A stretch of DNA of 64,000 bases from Curtobacterium sp. MCLR17_036 (GCF_003234445.2 NZ_CP126269.1:3038001-3102000); one strand, 5' to 3'; positions 7,507-17,137 are shown, counted from the stretch's first letter. Notes: a model not told the origin generated them from the sequence alone. Numbers and translations: made by a program.

Positions 7507-8028
7507 GTGACGATCGTCGCCGCAGCAGACGGCTCAGCCCTCGGCAACCCCGGCCCTGCCGGCTGGGCCTGGTACGTCGACGACGACCGGTGGGCTGCGG
7601 GCGGGTGGCCGCGCGCGACGAACAACATCGGCGAGCTCACCGCCGTCCTGCAGCTGCTCCGGGCGACGAAGGACGCCGGCGAGCCGCTGCACATCCTGTG
7701 CGACAGCCAGTACGCCATCAAGGCGTGCACGGAGTGGCTCGCCGGGTGGAAGCGCAAGGGCTGGCGCAAGGCCGACGGCAAGCCGGTGCTCAACGTCGAG
7801 ATCATCAAGGAGCTCGACGCCGAGCTGCAGGGCCGCAAGGTCACGTTCGAGTGGGTCCGCGGCCACGTCGGGCACGAGATGAACGAGGCGGCGGACGTCC
7901 GCGCCCGTGGTGCGGCCACCGCCTACCAGAACGGCACCGAAGTGCCCGAGGGTCCGGGCTGGCCGGGTGCCGAGGTCAGCAAGCCGTCGCCGCTGCCCGA
8001 GGCGACCCCGCCTGCGACGCTGTTCTGA
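7507..8028 (+). CDS. rnhA: Ribonuclease HI
   Basis: 173 residues. All four catalytic acidic residues are visible: Asp8 in AADGSALGNPGPAGWAW, Glu43 in NNIGELTAV, Asp66 in LCDSQYAIK and Asp130 in HEMNEAADVRA; His120 is in VRGHVGH. It degrades RNA in RNA-DNA hybrids. GTG 7507 is fixed by AGGAGGT 6 nt upstream. The enzyme domain ends near residue 140; the last ~30 residues (PEGPGWPGAEVSKPSPLPEA) are a proline-rich tail. It precedes the toxin-antitoxin pair but has its own signals. Confidence 0.94.
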   Translation: MTIVAAADGSALGNPGPAGWAWYVDDDRWAAGGWPRATNNIGELTAVLQLLRATKDAGEPLHILCDSQYAIKACTEWLAGWKRKGWRKADGKPVLNVEIIKELDAELQGRKVTFEWVRGHVGHEMNEAADVRARGAATAYQNGTEVPEGPGWPGAEVSKPSPLPEATPPATLF

Positions 8029-8114
8029 GTCCTCGTCATCCACAGGAGCCGGGAACCCGCCCCGGGGTCGAACCGGTCACTTGTACAGTGCCTCGTACGA
8101 CCAAGGAGGCGGCC

Positions 8115-8318
8115 ATGCCAGTGATGACGATCGATCTCGACCAGCGGATCCTCGACGACGCCAAGCGGCTCACCGGTGCCCGCTCCGACCGCGAGGTCGT
8201 CCAGCGCGCTCTCGAGACGCTCGTCGCGGTCCGACGTCAGCCTGCGGCCGTGGAGCGGATCATCGCGCGGGATCACGGGTTCCACTCGTCGACGTCCGAG
8301 GAACCGCACTCCCGATGA
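8115..8318 (+). CDS. VapB-type antitoxin
   Basis: 67 residues: MPVMTIDLDQRILDDAKRL, then a short helical region with EVVQRALETLVAVRRQPAA. This matches VapB-type antitoxins with an N-terminal ribbon-helix-helix DNA-binding unit and a C-terminal toxin-binding arm. GGAGG lies 7-8 nt upstream of the ATG. The stop overlaps the toxin start (ATGA), the classic type II layout. TACAGT at 8084-8089 is a likely -10, and the nearby GTAC repeats could be the autoregulatory operator. Confidence 0.85.
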   Translation: MPVMTIDLDQRILDDAKRLTGARSDREVVQRALETLVAVRRQPAAVERIIARDHGFHSSTSEEPHSR

Positions 8319-8719
8319 CGGCGTACATCGTGGACAACTCGGTGTGGTGGAAGGCCCACCGGTCGCCGGAGATCGCCCGTCGCCTCCGCGAGGTCGCCAC
8401 GCGTGACGTCATCCTGACGTGCCCGCCGCAGGTGCTCGAGTACTGCCACTCGGCACGCTCCGGGCCGGACCACGACGACCACCGCGACGACATGGCGGTG
8501 TACCTCGAAGCGCCCGCTCACCCCGATGTCGCAGCGGTCGCCCGAGTCCAGAACGCCCTGTGGCACAGCGGCCGCGTCCGCGGTGCGGGCCCGGTCGATG
8601 TGCACATCGCTGCGTACGCACTGCAGAACAGCGCGACGGTGCTCAGTTCAGACCGTGACTACGAGCACATCGCCGACGCCGTCGCGCAGTTCCGGCACGA
8701 GTACCTGCCGGAATCCTGA
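8315..8719 (+). CDS. VapC-type PIN domain toxin
   Basis: 134 residues with the PIN nuclease acidic set: Asp7 (IVDNSVWW), Glu42 (PPQVLEYCH), Asp95 (GPVDVHIAAYA) and Asp113 (LSSDRDYEHIA). VapC toxins cleave tRNA or rRNA and are held inactive by VapB. ATG 8315 overlaps the antitoxin stop by 4 nt. All the catalytic positions are present, so the toxin looks intact. The target RNA cannot be predicted. Confidence 0.9.
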   Translation: MTAYIVDNSVWWKAHRSPEIARRLREVATRDVILTCPPQVLEYCHSARSGPDHDDHRDDMAVYLEAPAHPDVAAVARVQNALWHSGRVRGAGPVDVHIAAYALQNSATVLSSDRDYEHIADAVAQFRHEYLPES

Positions 8720-8752
8720 CCGCCGACGGCACCCAGCCGGACGCGAACAGCC

Positions 8753-9004
8753 TCAGTACGTCCCGTCGCGCCGTTCCTGCTGGGTGATCTGCTCCCCAGA
8801 CGCCGGGTCGACGCCGGAGCGCGTGGTGGTCGTGGTCCGGCGGCCACCGAAGGCGACGGCCAGGCTGATGATGAGCAGGACGACGCCGGCCGCCATGAGG
8901 ATGTAGCCGATGAGCCGGAGGTCGATCCCGGCGAGCTGCACGTCCACGGCGAACGCCACGATGGCGCCGATGACGATCAGGGCGATGCTCGATCCGATGC
9001 GCAC
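8753..9004 (-). CDS. DUF6458-like small membrane protein
   Basis: 83 residues: two transmembrane helices (about 5-24 and 31-52) joined by a short loop, then a charged Thr/Arg tail (GGRRTTTTTRSG). The start MRIGSSIALIVIGAIVAFAVD and this layout match the actinobacterial DUF6458 family, whose role is unknown. It converges on the VapC gene. The region 9005-9127 upstream is a plain intergenic gap. Confidence 0.75.
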   Translation of the reverse strand: MRIGSSIALIVIGAIVAFAVDVQLAGIDLRLIGYILMAAGVVLLIISLAVAFGGRRTTTTTRSGVDPASGEQITQQERRDGTY

Positions 9005-9127
9005 GATGGGGTCCTCTCGTTCGTGACCCCGAGCCGATCGGCGCAGGGCTGGCGCCGAACGTACCCGCTCGTCAGAGTCGCCGTTCCCACAGCGCGATCG
9101 AGCAGCCGCCGCAGCACGGCCCGGGCA

Positions 9128-11704
9128 TCAGTCGACGTCCACCTCGGCCCAGCCGTCGAAACGGCCGATCTCGGTGACCCGCACGACCGCCTCGCCGGTC
9201 TCGTCGGACGCGTCGAGGTCGATCGTCGCCGAGAACCCGAAGTCCTTGTCGCCGGACGGGTCGGCGAAGATCTGGCGAGCCCGCCAGACACGGGCGCCAC
9301 CCGACCCGGCCGCCGCGTTCTCGTCGAGCACCAGGTACTGCATCGAGCGGGCGTCGGCATCGGTCCGGACCTCGTCGTGCGACTCGTAGTACTCCTCGAG
9401 CACCGCGTCCCAGGCGTCGGCGTCGAACCCGGCGGCCGCGTCGAGCGCGCCGAGCCCGTCGACGTCGTCGGCGGCGGCGAGCAGCACCCGCTGGAACAGG
9501 GCGTTGCGCACGAGCACGCGGAACGCCCGCGGGTTGCCGGTGAGGCGGGCGGGTTGCGGCGGCGTGATCTCATCGTGCTCCTCGGCCGCGAGCAGGACGT
9601 CGCCGTTGACGAGCGCCTCCCACTCGTCGACGAGCGAGGAGTCGGTCTGCTTGACGACCTCGCCGAGCCACTCGATCAGGTCGTCGAGTTCCTGGGTCCG
9701 TTGCTCGTCGGCGATGGTCTGCCGCATGGTGCGGTAGGCGTCGGACAGGTAGCGGAGCACGAGCCCCTCGGACCGGGTGAGCTGGTAGAAGCGCACGAAG
9801 TCACCGAAGGTCATCGCGCGTTCGTACATGTCGCGGACGACGGCCTTGGGCGAGAGCGCGAAGTCGAGCACCCACGGCTGCTCGGCCGCGTACGCCTCGT
9901 ACGCCGCCTCCAACAGCTCGGCCAGCGGGCGAGGCCAGGTGACCTCCTCGAGCAGCTCCATCCGCTCGTCGTACTCGATGCCCTCCTGCTTCATGCGGGC
10001 GACGGCTTCGCCGCGCTCCTTGAACTGCTGCTGGGACAGGATCGCGCGCGGGTCGTCGAGGGTGGCCTCGACGACGGAGACCATGTCGAGCGCGTAGGTG
10101 GGCGACTCGGGGTCGAGCAGTTCGAAGGCGGCGAGCGCGAACGGCGAGAGCGGCTGGTTGAGCGCGAAGTTCGGCGCGATGTCGACGGTGAGGCGGTAGG
10201 CGCCGTCGACCTTCTCGATCACCCGTGCGTTGACGAGCGTCCGCGCGATGACGAGCGCCCGCCGGGCCATCGCGAGCTGGCGCGCACGCGGTTCGTGGTT
10301 GTCGAACACGAGTGACCGGACGTCCTCGAAGGCGTCGCCGCCGCGCGCGACGACGGACAGCACCATCGCGTGGGTGATCCGCATCCGCGACACCATCGGC
10401 TCGGGTTCGGCGCCGATGAGCCGCTCGAACGACGGCTGCCCCCACGAGACGAAGCCCTCCGGGGCCTTCTTCCGCTTGATCTTGTTCTTCTTCTTGGGGT
10501 CGTCGCCGGCCTTCGCGACCGCGCGGGCGTTCTCGATGTCGTGCTCGGGCGCCTCGGCGACGACGTCGCCCTCGGTGTCGTACCCGGCGCGTCCGGCACG
10601 ACCGGCGATCTGGTGGAACTCGCGGGCGGACAGCTGGCGCATCTTCGTGCCGTCGAACTTCGTCAGGCCGGTGAACAGCACGGCGCGGATCGGCACGTTG
10701 ATGCCGACGCCCAGGGTGTCGGTGCCGCAGATGACGGGCAGCAGGCCGCGCTGCGCGAGCTGCTCGACCAGGCGCCGGTACTTCGGCAGCATGCCGGCGT
10801 GGTGCACGCCGATGCCGGCACGGATGAGCTTGGACAGCGTCTGGCCGAAGCCGGCGCTGAACCGGAAGCCCGCGACGGCGGCCGCGATCTCGTCCCGTCG
10901 CTCACGCGAGGCGACCCGGGCGGACAGCAGCGACTGCGCGCGTTCCAGGGCCGCCGCCTGGGCGAAGTGCACGATGTAGATCGGGGCTTTGCCCTCCTCC
11001 AGCAGCCGTTCCACCGTCTCCTGCACGGGCGTCATCACGTACTCGTACTCGAGCGGCACGGGCCGCGAGACGCCGGTCACCCGGGCGGTGGGTCGACCGG
11101 TCCGGCGGGACAGGTCGTCGGCGATGGTGGTGACGTCGCCGAGGGTCGCCGACATGAGCAGGAACTGCGCGCGCTCGAGCACGAGGAGCGGCACCTGCCA
11201 CGCCCACCCGCGGTCGGCGTCGCCGTAGAAGTGGAACTCGTCCATCACGACGACGTCGACGTCGGCCTCCGGACCCTGGCGCAGCGCCAGGTTCGCCAGG
11301 ATCTCGGCGGTGCAGCACACGATGGGAGCGTCGGCGTTGACGCTCGAGTCCCCGGTCACCATGCCGACGTTCTGCGCGCCGAACAGCTCGACGAGCTGGA
11401 AGAACTTCTCGGACACGAGCGCCTTGATCGGGGCCGTGTAGTAGCTGCGCTTCCCCTCGGCGAGCGCGGCGAAGTGCGCGCCGGCGGCGACGAGGGACTT
11501 CCCGGTGCCGGTCGGGGTGCTGAGGACGACGTTGGCACCGGACACGAGCTCGATCACCGCTTCGTCCTGCGCCGGGTACAGGGGCCGGCCGCCCTCGGCG
11601 GCCCAGGCCGCGAAGGCCTCGTAGACCTCGTCGGGGTCGACGACGCCGTCCACCGCCGCCGGGATCGCGGCGACGAGCGGGGGCACGGTGGTGACGTCGG
11701 TCAT
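9128..11704 (-). CDS. DEAD/DEAH-box helicase with DUF3516
   Basis: 858 residues. Superfamily 2 motifs are in order: Walker A STPTGTGKS (62-70), motif Ia YYTAPIKALVSEK, motif II MDEFHFY, motif III LMSATLG, and motif VI QIAGRAGRAGYD. A Lys-rich insert (KKKNKIKRKKAPEG) precedes a long C-terminal half typical of DUF3516. The family is related to Ski2/HelY-type RNA helicases, so RNA processing or decay is likely but not shown. ATG 11704 (MTDVTTVPPL) is chosen because the upstream open frame is low-complexity. An AGGATGGGTGC word upstream is shared with the aldo/keto reductase start. Confidence 0.9.
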   Translation of the reverse strand: MTDVTTVPPLVAAIPAAVDGVVDPDEVYEAFAAWAAEGGRPLYPAQDEAVIELVSGANVVLSTPTGTGKSLVAAGAHFAALAEGKRSYYTAPIKALVSEKFFQLVELFGAQNVGMVTGDSSVNADAPIVCCTAEILANLALRQGPEADVDVVVMDEFHFYGDADRGWAWQVPLLVLERAQFLLMSATLGDVTTIADDLSRRTGRPTARVTGVSRPVPLEYEYVMTPVQETVERLLEEGKAPIYIVHFAQAAALERAQSLLSARVASRERRDEIAAAVAGFRFSAGFGQTLSKLIRAGIGVHHAGMLPKYRRLVEQLAQRGLLPVICGTDTLGVGINVPIRAVLFTGLTKFDGTKMRQLSAREFHQIAGRAGRAGYDTEGDVVAEAPEHDIENARAVAKAGDDPKKKNKIKRKKAPEGFVSWGQPSFERLIGAEPEPMVSRMRITHAMVLSVVARGGDAFEDVRSLVFDNHEPRARQLAMARRALVIARTLVNARVIEKVDGAYRLTVDIAPNFALNQPLSPFALAAFELLDPESPTYALDMVSVVEATLDDPRAILSQQQFKERGEAVARMKQEGIEYDERMELLEEVTWPRPLAELLEAAYEAYAAEQPWVLDFALSPKAVVRDMYERAMTFGDFVRFYQLTRSEGLVLRYLSDAYRTMRQTIADEQRTQELDDLIEWLGEVVKQTDSSLVDEWEALVNGDVLLAAEEHDEITPPQPARLTGNPRAFRVLVRNALFQRVLLAAADDVDGLGALDAAAGFDADAWDAVLEEYYESHDEVRTDADARSMQYLVLDENAAAGSGGARVWRARQIFADPSGDKDFGFSATIDLDASDETGEAVVRVTEIGRFDGWAEVDVD

Positions 11705-11818
11705 GCACCCATCCTCCCAGGTACGGCCGTCGCGGCCAGCGGGAACGGGCAGCGGGGTGCGGACGGCACAGCGCAGACACCAGACAGCAGGCTGCAGGCT
11801 GCAGAGAGCGCAGACGGC

Positions 11819-11860
11819 GGACGGGAGGCGCGGCACCGGGCCGCCGCGCGCCTCCCGTCC
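11819..11860. repeat. GGACGGGAGGC-family stem-loop, copy 1
   Basis: GGACGGGAGGCGCG (11819-11832) pairs perfectly with CGCGCCTCCCGTCC (11847-11860) across a 14-nt loop. It lies between the divergent helicase and luciferase-like genes, so it is not in a normal terminator position. It is the same core as the hairpins at 22813, 28992 and 61428. Confidence 0.8.
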
Positions 11861-11910
11861 GACAGGTGCGGACCAGGGCCGCGCTCCATACGTGCGCATA
11901 GACTCACGAC

Positions 11911-12921
11911 ATGCGCGAACTCGGCTTCCTCTCCTTCGTCCCGAACCACGGCGGTACCGACGGTGCCGCGGCCGCCCTGGAGGACGGCCTGCGCCTGTTC
12001 GAGACCGCCGAGCGGTTCGGGTACGGCACCGGCTGGGTGCGCGGCCGGCACTTCGAGCCGTTCCTCACCAGCCCGATGACGTTCTTCGCGGCCGCCGCGC
12101 AGCGCACGAGCACGATCGGGTTCGGCACCGCGGTGCTCGGCATGCGCTACGAGGACCCGGTCCGGCTCGCCGAGGACGCCAGCACCGTCGACCTGTTGAG
12201 CGGCGGTCGCGTGCAGCTCGGCATCAGCACGGGCATCGCCGGGTACGGCCCGATCCTCGACCCGGTGTTCGGCAGCGTCGACCGGTCCTTCCGCGACGAG
12301 GCCGAGGCCCGCGCCGGCCGCCTGCTCGAGGTCCTGCAGGGCGAGCCGCTCGGCAGCGCCGGCAAGGGCTACGAGAGCATCCCGGCCGGAGCGGACCTGA
12401 CGCTGCAGCCGCTGAGCGCCGGCCTGCGCGAGCGCGTCTGGAGGGGCGGCGGCAGCATGGCCACGGCGGTCCGCACGGCGGAGAAGGGCCTGCTGCTGCA
12501 CTGCTCGACGCTGAACACCGAGGACACCGGCGCTCCCTTCGCCGAGGCGCAGGCCGACCAGGTCGCCGCGTACCGGGAGCGCTTCGCCGAGCTGCACCCG
12601 GAGCGCACCCCCAAGGTCGCCGTCGGGCGCATCGTCGTCCCGCTGCTCGACGAGCACGACCGTGCCGTGCACGAGGAGTTCCTGACCGGGTACGCCGCCG
12701 GGATGGACGACGAGGGCCGTCCGCTGTCCGGCCCGCCCTTCCGCTTCAGCTCGGTGCTGTCCGGCGAACCGGCCGCCATCGTCGACGCCCTGCTCGCCGA
12801 CCCGGCCGTGACCGCTGCCGACGAACTCGTGGTCACCCTGCCGGCGAACGGGGACGCGGCGTCGCACGAGCGCATCCTGCGCATCGTGGCCGAGGAGATC
12901 GCGCCGGCGCTGCGGGCCTGA
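11911..12921 (+). CDS. LLM-class flavin-dependent oxidoreductase, copy 1
   Basis: A 336-residue bacterial luciferase-like (alpha/beta)8 flavoprotein, beginning MRELGFLSFVPNHGG. VLGMRYEDPVRLAEDASTVD and SGGRVQLGISTG are the usual conserved blocks. The substrate is unknown; members use reduced FMN or F420. TAGACT (11899-11904) lies 6 nt before the ATG, so the transcript is probably leaderless. It is related to the gene at 24439: both have a STLxTEDTGxPF motif in the middle. Confidence 0.88.
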   Translation: MRELGFLSFVPNHGGTDGAAAALEDGLRLFETAERFGYGTGWVRGRHFEPFLTSPMTFFAAAAQRTSTIGFGTAVLGMRYEDPVRLAEDASTVDLLSGGRVQLGISTGIAGYGPILDPVFGSVDRSFRDEAEARAGRLLEVLQGEPLGSAGKGYESIPAGADLTLQPLSAGLRERVWRGGGSMATAVRTAEKGLLLHCSTLNTEDTGAPFAEAQADQVAAYRERFAELHPERTPKVAVGRIVVPLLDEHDRAVHEEFLTGYAAGMDDEGRPLSGPPFRFSSVLSGEPAAIVDALLADPAVTAADELVVTLPANGDAASHERILRIVAEEIAPALRA

Positions 12922-13356
12922 CACCTCCGGAGCACCCGGCGGGGCTCAGATCGGGGTGGTGAGTCCCGAGAGCCCTGCCGGGTGACCATCCCGTCCCTGA
13001 TCCGCACGGGATGATGTGGCCATCGTTCCACCCAGCAAGTGCTTTGTCACATCCGTTTGCGCCCTGCGGACGGAAATACTTGACCGATCGTCATGGGATT
13101 TGTCGGGATCGCACGAAGCCGTGTCGACGGGCACGGCGCCGATCGCCGCCCGGACGAGGAATGCGCCCCCGCGCGGACGCGGGGACGCATTCGGGACGCA
13201 CCGGGGTGCCAGGGCTCCCTCGGCCGGATCAGGAGACCGAGTCGCTCGTCCGGCGACCCCGTGAACGGTGCGTGCGCCGCCGGTAACCAGCCGACTGACG
13301 CATGACGATGGTACTCGCTGGACACCGCGAACCGTTCGGAAACCGGACGACCCGGG
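12922..13356. other. 435-bp gap between convergent genes, with a hairpin
   Basis: No convincing gene is visible; the short open frames here are Arg/Pro-rich. The clearest structure is at 13159-13192: GAATGCGCCCCCGC pairs with GCGGGGACGCATTC (one mismatch in 14) around a 6-nt loop. There is no T-run. The stretch around 13030-13110 is less G+C rich than its surroundings and has a TTGACC word at 13080. A small RNA is possible but unproven. Confidence 0.45.
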
Positions 13357-15831
13357 TCACTCCAGTTCGAGGGCCGCCGTCCCGGCCTCGTCGGTCACCG
13401 AGGCGCCGACGTGCAGCGTGAAGGCGCCGGGCTCGTACCGCCAGGCACCGTCCTGCCAGTGCGCGAACGCCCGCGCCGGGACCTCGATCGACACCTCGGT
13501 GGACTCCCCGGCGTCGAGGCGCACGGGGGCGAACCCCACGAGCCACCGCACCGGCCGGTCGACCACGGAGGCCCCACGCGAGGCGTAGACCTGCACGACG
13601 TGCTTGCCGGCCCGGTCGCCGGTGTTCGCCACGGTGGCCGTCACGACGGCCGTCCCGCCCTCGCCGACGGTGGGCGTCGCCGCCACGCCCTCGATCGTCC
13701 AGGTGGTGTACCCGAGGCCGTGGCCGAACGGGTACGCCGGCTCGGTGCCCGCGCGGAGCCAGGCGCGGTACCCGATGTGCACGCCCTCGTCGTAGCGCAC
13801 CAGGCCGTCGACCGGGGTGACGTCGAGCACCGGCACGTCGGCCATCGCGGCCGGCCAGGTGGTGGGCAGGCGGCCGCCGGGTTCCTGCGCGCCGGTGAGC
13901 ACGTCGGCCACCGCGTTGCCGTACTCCTGACCGCCGAACCAGGTGAGCAGCACCGCGGCGACGTCGTCCCGCCAGGGCATCTCGACCGGGGATCCCGCGT
14001 TGACGACGACGACCGTGTTCGGGTTGGCGGCGGCGACCGCGCGCACCAGGTCGTCCTGGTGCCCGGGCAGGGCGAGCGACGACCGGTCGTAGCCCTCGGA
14101 CTCGACCTTCGAGTTCGTGCCGACGACGACGACCGCGACGTCCGCGTCCTTCGCGGTGGCCACCGCGGCGTCGATGAGCACCGACGGGTCCTCGTCGCTC
14201 GGCTCGGTGCCGAACTGGTAGGCGAGCACCCCGCCGAGGGTCTCGTCCTGCACCACGTCGTGCTCGATGCGGATCGCGACCTGCTGCCCGGCGGTCACCG
14301 ACACCGGCACCGACCGGGCCGGCGGGTTGAGGAACGCGGCGCCGAGCTGGTCGCCCTCGTACGGCACGTCCTCGTCGAGCACGAGCTCGTCGTCGATCCA
14401 CATCCGCGAGCGGCCGGCGGCACCGATGCCGATCCGGACCGTTCCGGTGGACGGCGCGGTGTACGTCGTGGTGATGTCGAGCCGGTCGGCCTCACGGGTG
14501 GGGGCGTCACCGCCGAACCAGAACAGCGCGGTGGCCCGGCGGTCCTCGACGTACAGCTCGTCCCCGTCGCGCACGAACGCGACACGGGCGCCGGGCTCCC
14601 CGGTCGCCGGGTTGGTGATGGTGTCGAGCGGGAACTCCGCGATGCCCTCCTGCACGACCGCGCCGATGGCGTGCTCGACCGTCGCACCCGGGAACGCGGC
14701 ACGGATGCCGTCGAGCGGCGACACGACCGAGGACGGCACGACCGTCGCCGAGCCGCCGCCCTGCGTGCGGGCCTGGTCGGCGTTGTGGCCGATGACGGCG
14801 ATGCGCGACACCGCGGGTGCGTCGAGCGGCAGCACGCCGGTGTTGCGGACGAGCACGGTGCCCTCGGCCTCGGCCTCGCGGACGAACGCGGTGCCGTCCT
14901 CGACGTGCACGGGAGTCGCGGCGACGGGCTCGAAGCCCTCGAGCGCGCCGACCCGGGCGGCCAGCGTCAGGATGCGCCGGACCTTGCGGTCGATCGCATC
15001 CGTCGGCACCTCGCCCGACTCGACCGCGGCGAGCAGCGGCCCCTCGCTCCACCACGGGTTCGGTCCGGGCATCGCGACGTCCTGCGACGCCTTCGCCGAG
15101 TCGACCGAGCGCACCCCGGTCCAGTCGGACACGACGATGCCGTCGAAGCCCCACTCCGCGTTGAGCGGCGTCTCGAGCAGCTCGTGCTCCGACGCCGTGA
15201 CGCCGTTGACCGAGTTGTACGACGACATGATCGCCCAGGCGTGCGCCTCGGTGACGGCCTTCTCGAACGCGAGCAGGTACAGCTCGCGGAGCGCCCGGTC
15301 CGAGACCTCGGTCGAGGCGGTGAAGCGGTCCGTCTCGTAGTCGTTCGCGATGTAGTGCTTCGGCGTCGCGGCGACGCCGTTCTCCTGCACGCCCGCCACG
15401 TACGCCGCTGCGAGGTCGCCGGTCAGCACCGGGTCCTCGCTGAACGCCTCGAAGTGGCGGCCACCGAGCGGCGACCGGTGCAGGTTGATGGTCGGGCCGA
15501 GCACGACGTCGACGCCCTTGCGCCGGGCCTCGACGGCGGCGGCCGCGCCGTAGCGCTTCGCGACGCCCGCGTCCCACGACGCGCTCAGCGCGGTGGCCGA
15601 GGGCAGGTTGAGGGACGGGTCGCGCTCGTCCCACACCTCGCCGCGGACCCCGGAGGGCCCGTCGGACATGAGGATGCGGCGCAGCCCGATCTTCTCGATC
15701 GGCCAGGTCGTCCAGAAGTCACGTCCCGTCAGCAGCTGCACCTTCTCCTCGGTGGTCAGCTGGTCGACGAGCGCGTCGATGCGCTCCGCCAGCGGGCTGG
15801 AGGCGGCGCTCGCGGTCTGCAGGTCAGTCAC
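13357..15831 (-). CDS. GH3 family beta-glucosidase with PA14 domain
   Basis: 824 residues without a signal peptide, so probably cytoplasmic. The N-terminal GH3 barrel has LMSDGPSGVRGE (about 54-65) and the nucleophile Asp236 in GIVVSDWTGVRS. The second domain contains IGHNADQARTQGGGSA. A PA14-like insert follows (YTAPSTGTVRIGIGAAGRSRMWIDDE), and the C-terminus is fibronectin III-like. It hydrolyses beta-linked glucosides or related sugars. It lies 37 bp downstream of the MFS transporter in the same operon. A divergent TetR gene completes a plant-glycoside uptake and breakdown unit. Confidence 0.93.
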   Translation of the reverse strand: MTDLQTASAASSPLAERIDALVDQLTTEEKVQLLTGRDFWTTWPIEKIGLRRILMSDGPSGVRGEVWDERDPSLNLPSATALSASWDAGVAKRYGAAAAVEARRKGVDVVLGPTINLHRSPLGGRHFEAFSEDPVLTGDLAAAYVAGVQENGVAATPKHYIANDYETDRFTASTEVSDRALRELYLLAFEKAVTEAHAWAIMSSYNSVNGVTASEHELLETPLNAEWGFDGIVVSDWTGVRSVDSAKASQDVAMPGPNPWWSEGPLLAAVESGEVPTDAIDRKVRRILTLAARVGALEGFEPVAATPVHVEDGTAFVREAEAEGTVLVRNTGVLPLDAPAVSRIAVIGHNADQARTQGGGSATVVPSSVVSPLDGIRAAFPGATVEHAIGAVVQEGIAEFPLDTITNPATGEPGARVAFVRDGDELYVEDRRATALFWFGGDAPTREADRLDITTTYTAPSTGTVRIGIGAAGRSRMWIDDELVLDEDVPYEGDQLGAAFLNPPARSVPVSVTAGQQVAIRIEHDVVQDETLGGVLAYQFGTEPSDEDPSVLIDAAVATAKDADVAVVVVGTNSKVESEGYDRSSLALPGHQDDLVRAVAAANPNTVVVVNAGSPVEMPWRDDVAAVLLTWFGGQEYGNAVADVLTGAQEPGGRLPTTWPAAMADVPVLDVTPVDGLVRYDEGVHIGYRAWLRAGTEPAYPFGHGLGYTTWTIEGVAATPTVGEGGTAVVTATVANTGDRAGKHVVQVYASRGASVVDRPVRWLVGFAPVRLDAGESTEVSIEVPARAFAHWQDGAWRYEPGAFTLHVGASVTDEAGTAALELE

Positions 15832-15868
15832 GGTGATCGGTCCTTTCGTTCAGAGCCGGGGCAGGTGG

Positions 15869-17137
15869 TCAGCGCACGCCGCGGATGCGGGACACCGAGG
15901 CGATGCCGAGCAGTCCGACGACGGCGCCGGTGATGAAGAAGCCGCTGTACCCGCCGGTCAGGGCGATGACGCCGGGAGCGGCGGCGGGCACGAGGGACTG
16001 CGGCAGCGCCTGGGCGATGTTCACGACGCCGAGGTCCTTCGCGTTGTCCTGGTCTGACGGCAGCACGTCGGTGATGAGCGCCAGGTCGACCGCGTAGAAG
16101 ACGCCCATGCCGGCACCCATCACGAACTCGCCCACCAGGACCACGCCCAGGGACGGCGCGAGCGCGATGATGACGAGCCCGACGACGCCGACGACGCCGG
16201 CGACCGCGACGAAGAGCTTGCGACGCCCGAGCTTGTCCGACAGCCAGCCGGCCACCAGCGACGTCAGCACGATGCCGACGACGTTCCACAGCGTGCCCTG
16301 GAACACGGCGTTCGCCAGGTTCGACTCGTCGACGCCGATGTCGTCGCGCAGGAAGTACGTCAGGTAGCTCACCGCGGTGTACTGCGCGGCGACCATCATG
16401 AAGCGGGTGAGCCAGGCCCAGCCGAGGTCGGGGTGCTTCACGGGGTTGAACACGAACGAGCCGAAGAGCTGCCCGATGCCGAGCCTCGAGGTCGGGCGCT
16501 GCGCGAGCACGCGGTCGCGGAACACCAGCGCGTAGAGGACGACGACCGCGGAGCCGATCGCCCCCGGCACGATCATCTGCGTGGCCGAGGTCGAGAAGAG
16601 CTGCACCAGGAACGTACCGCCGACGAGCGCCAGGTTCTGCGCGAGGCCGAGGAGCGCCGCGACCCGGCCGCGCTGCGAGCGCGTGACGTGGTCGGGCAGC
16701 ACGGCGGTGAGCGCCGCGATCGTCGCGTTGTAGGCGATCTGCGCGACGCCCCAGCCGATCACCAGCACGACCACGGAGGACGTCGTCGCGACGACCACGA
16801 GGGCCGCGAACCCGACCACGGTGCCACCGATGATCCACGGACGACGCATGCCGAGCCTTCCGGCCGTCCGGTCGCTGAAGCGACCCGCCAGCGGGTTGGC
16901 GACCATCGCGGCGAACGCGCCGATGCCGAGCGCCAGGCCGAGCACGCCGGCCTGGTTGTCCGGCGCGATCTCGGCGACCTTGAGCGCCATCGCGACGAGC
17001 ACCGGCGGCAGCAGGGCGATGAAGAGCCCGAACATCGCGATCGGCATGCCGAGCGAGTACATGAGGGGCGCACCGCGGCCCTGGGTCGGGGCGACCGCGG
17101 TCGGGGTGTCGGAAACGGACAGGGCGTCGTTGGCCAC
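15869..17137 (-). CDS. MFS transporter of the glycoside operon
   Basis: 422 residues with 12 predicted transmembrane helices. GRFSDRTAGRLGMRRPW after helix 2 and GWLSDKLGRRK in the second half are the classic MFS loops. GTG 17137 is preferred because GGAGG stands 5 nt upstream; the open frame begins 24 nt earlier. As the first gene before the GH3 enzyme, it probably imports the glycoside that enzyme cleaves. Expression is likely controlled by the divergent TetR protein. Confidence 0.88.
   Translation of the reverse strand: MANDALSVSDTPTAVAPTQGRGAPLMYSLGMPIAMFGLFIALLPPVLVAMALKVAEIAPDNQAGVLGLALGIGAFAAMVANPLAGRFSDRTAGRLGMRRPWIIGGTVVGFAALVVVATTSSVVVLVIGWGVAQIAYNATIAALTAVLPDHVTRSQRGRVAALLGLAQNLALVGGTFLVQLFSTSATQMIVPGAIGSAVVVLYALVFRDRVLAQRPTSRLGIGQLFGSFVFNPVKHPDLGWAWLTRFMMVAAQYTAVSYLTYFLRDDIGVDESNLANAVFQGTLWNVVGIVLTSLVAGWLSDKLGRRKLFVAVAGVVGVVGLVIIALAPSLGVVLVGEFVMGAGMGVFYAVDLALITDVLPSDQDNAKDLGVVNIAQALPQSLVPAAAPGVIALTGGYSGFFITGAVVGLLGIASVSRIRGVR

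Noticed and set aside
13093..13305. 70-codon frame in the 12922-13356 gap
   Set aside because: Arg/Asp/Pro-rich with no ribosome site, and it covers the hairpin; not supported as a gene.
13411..15933. 840-codon frame antisense to the GH3 enzyme
   Set aside because: Shadow frame of a clear family member; composition is His/Arg/Gly-biased and without motifs.
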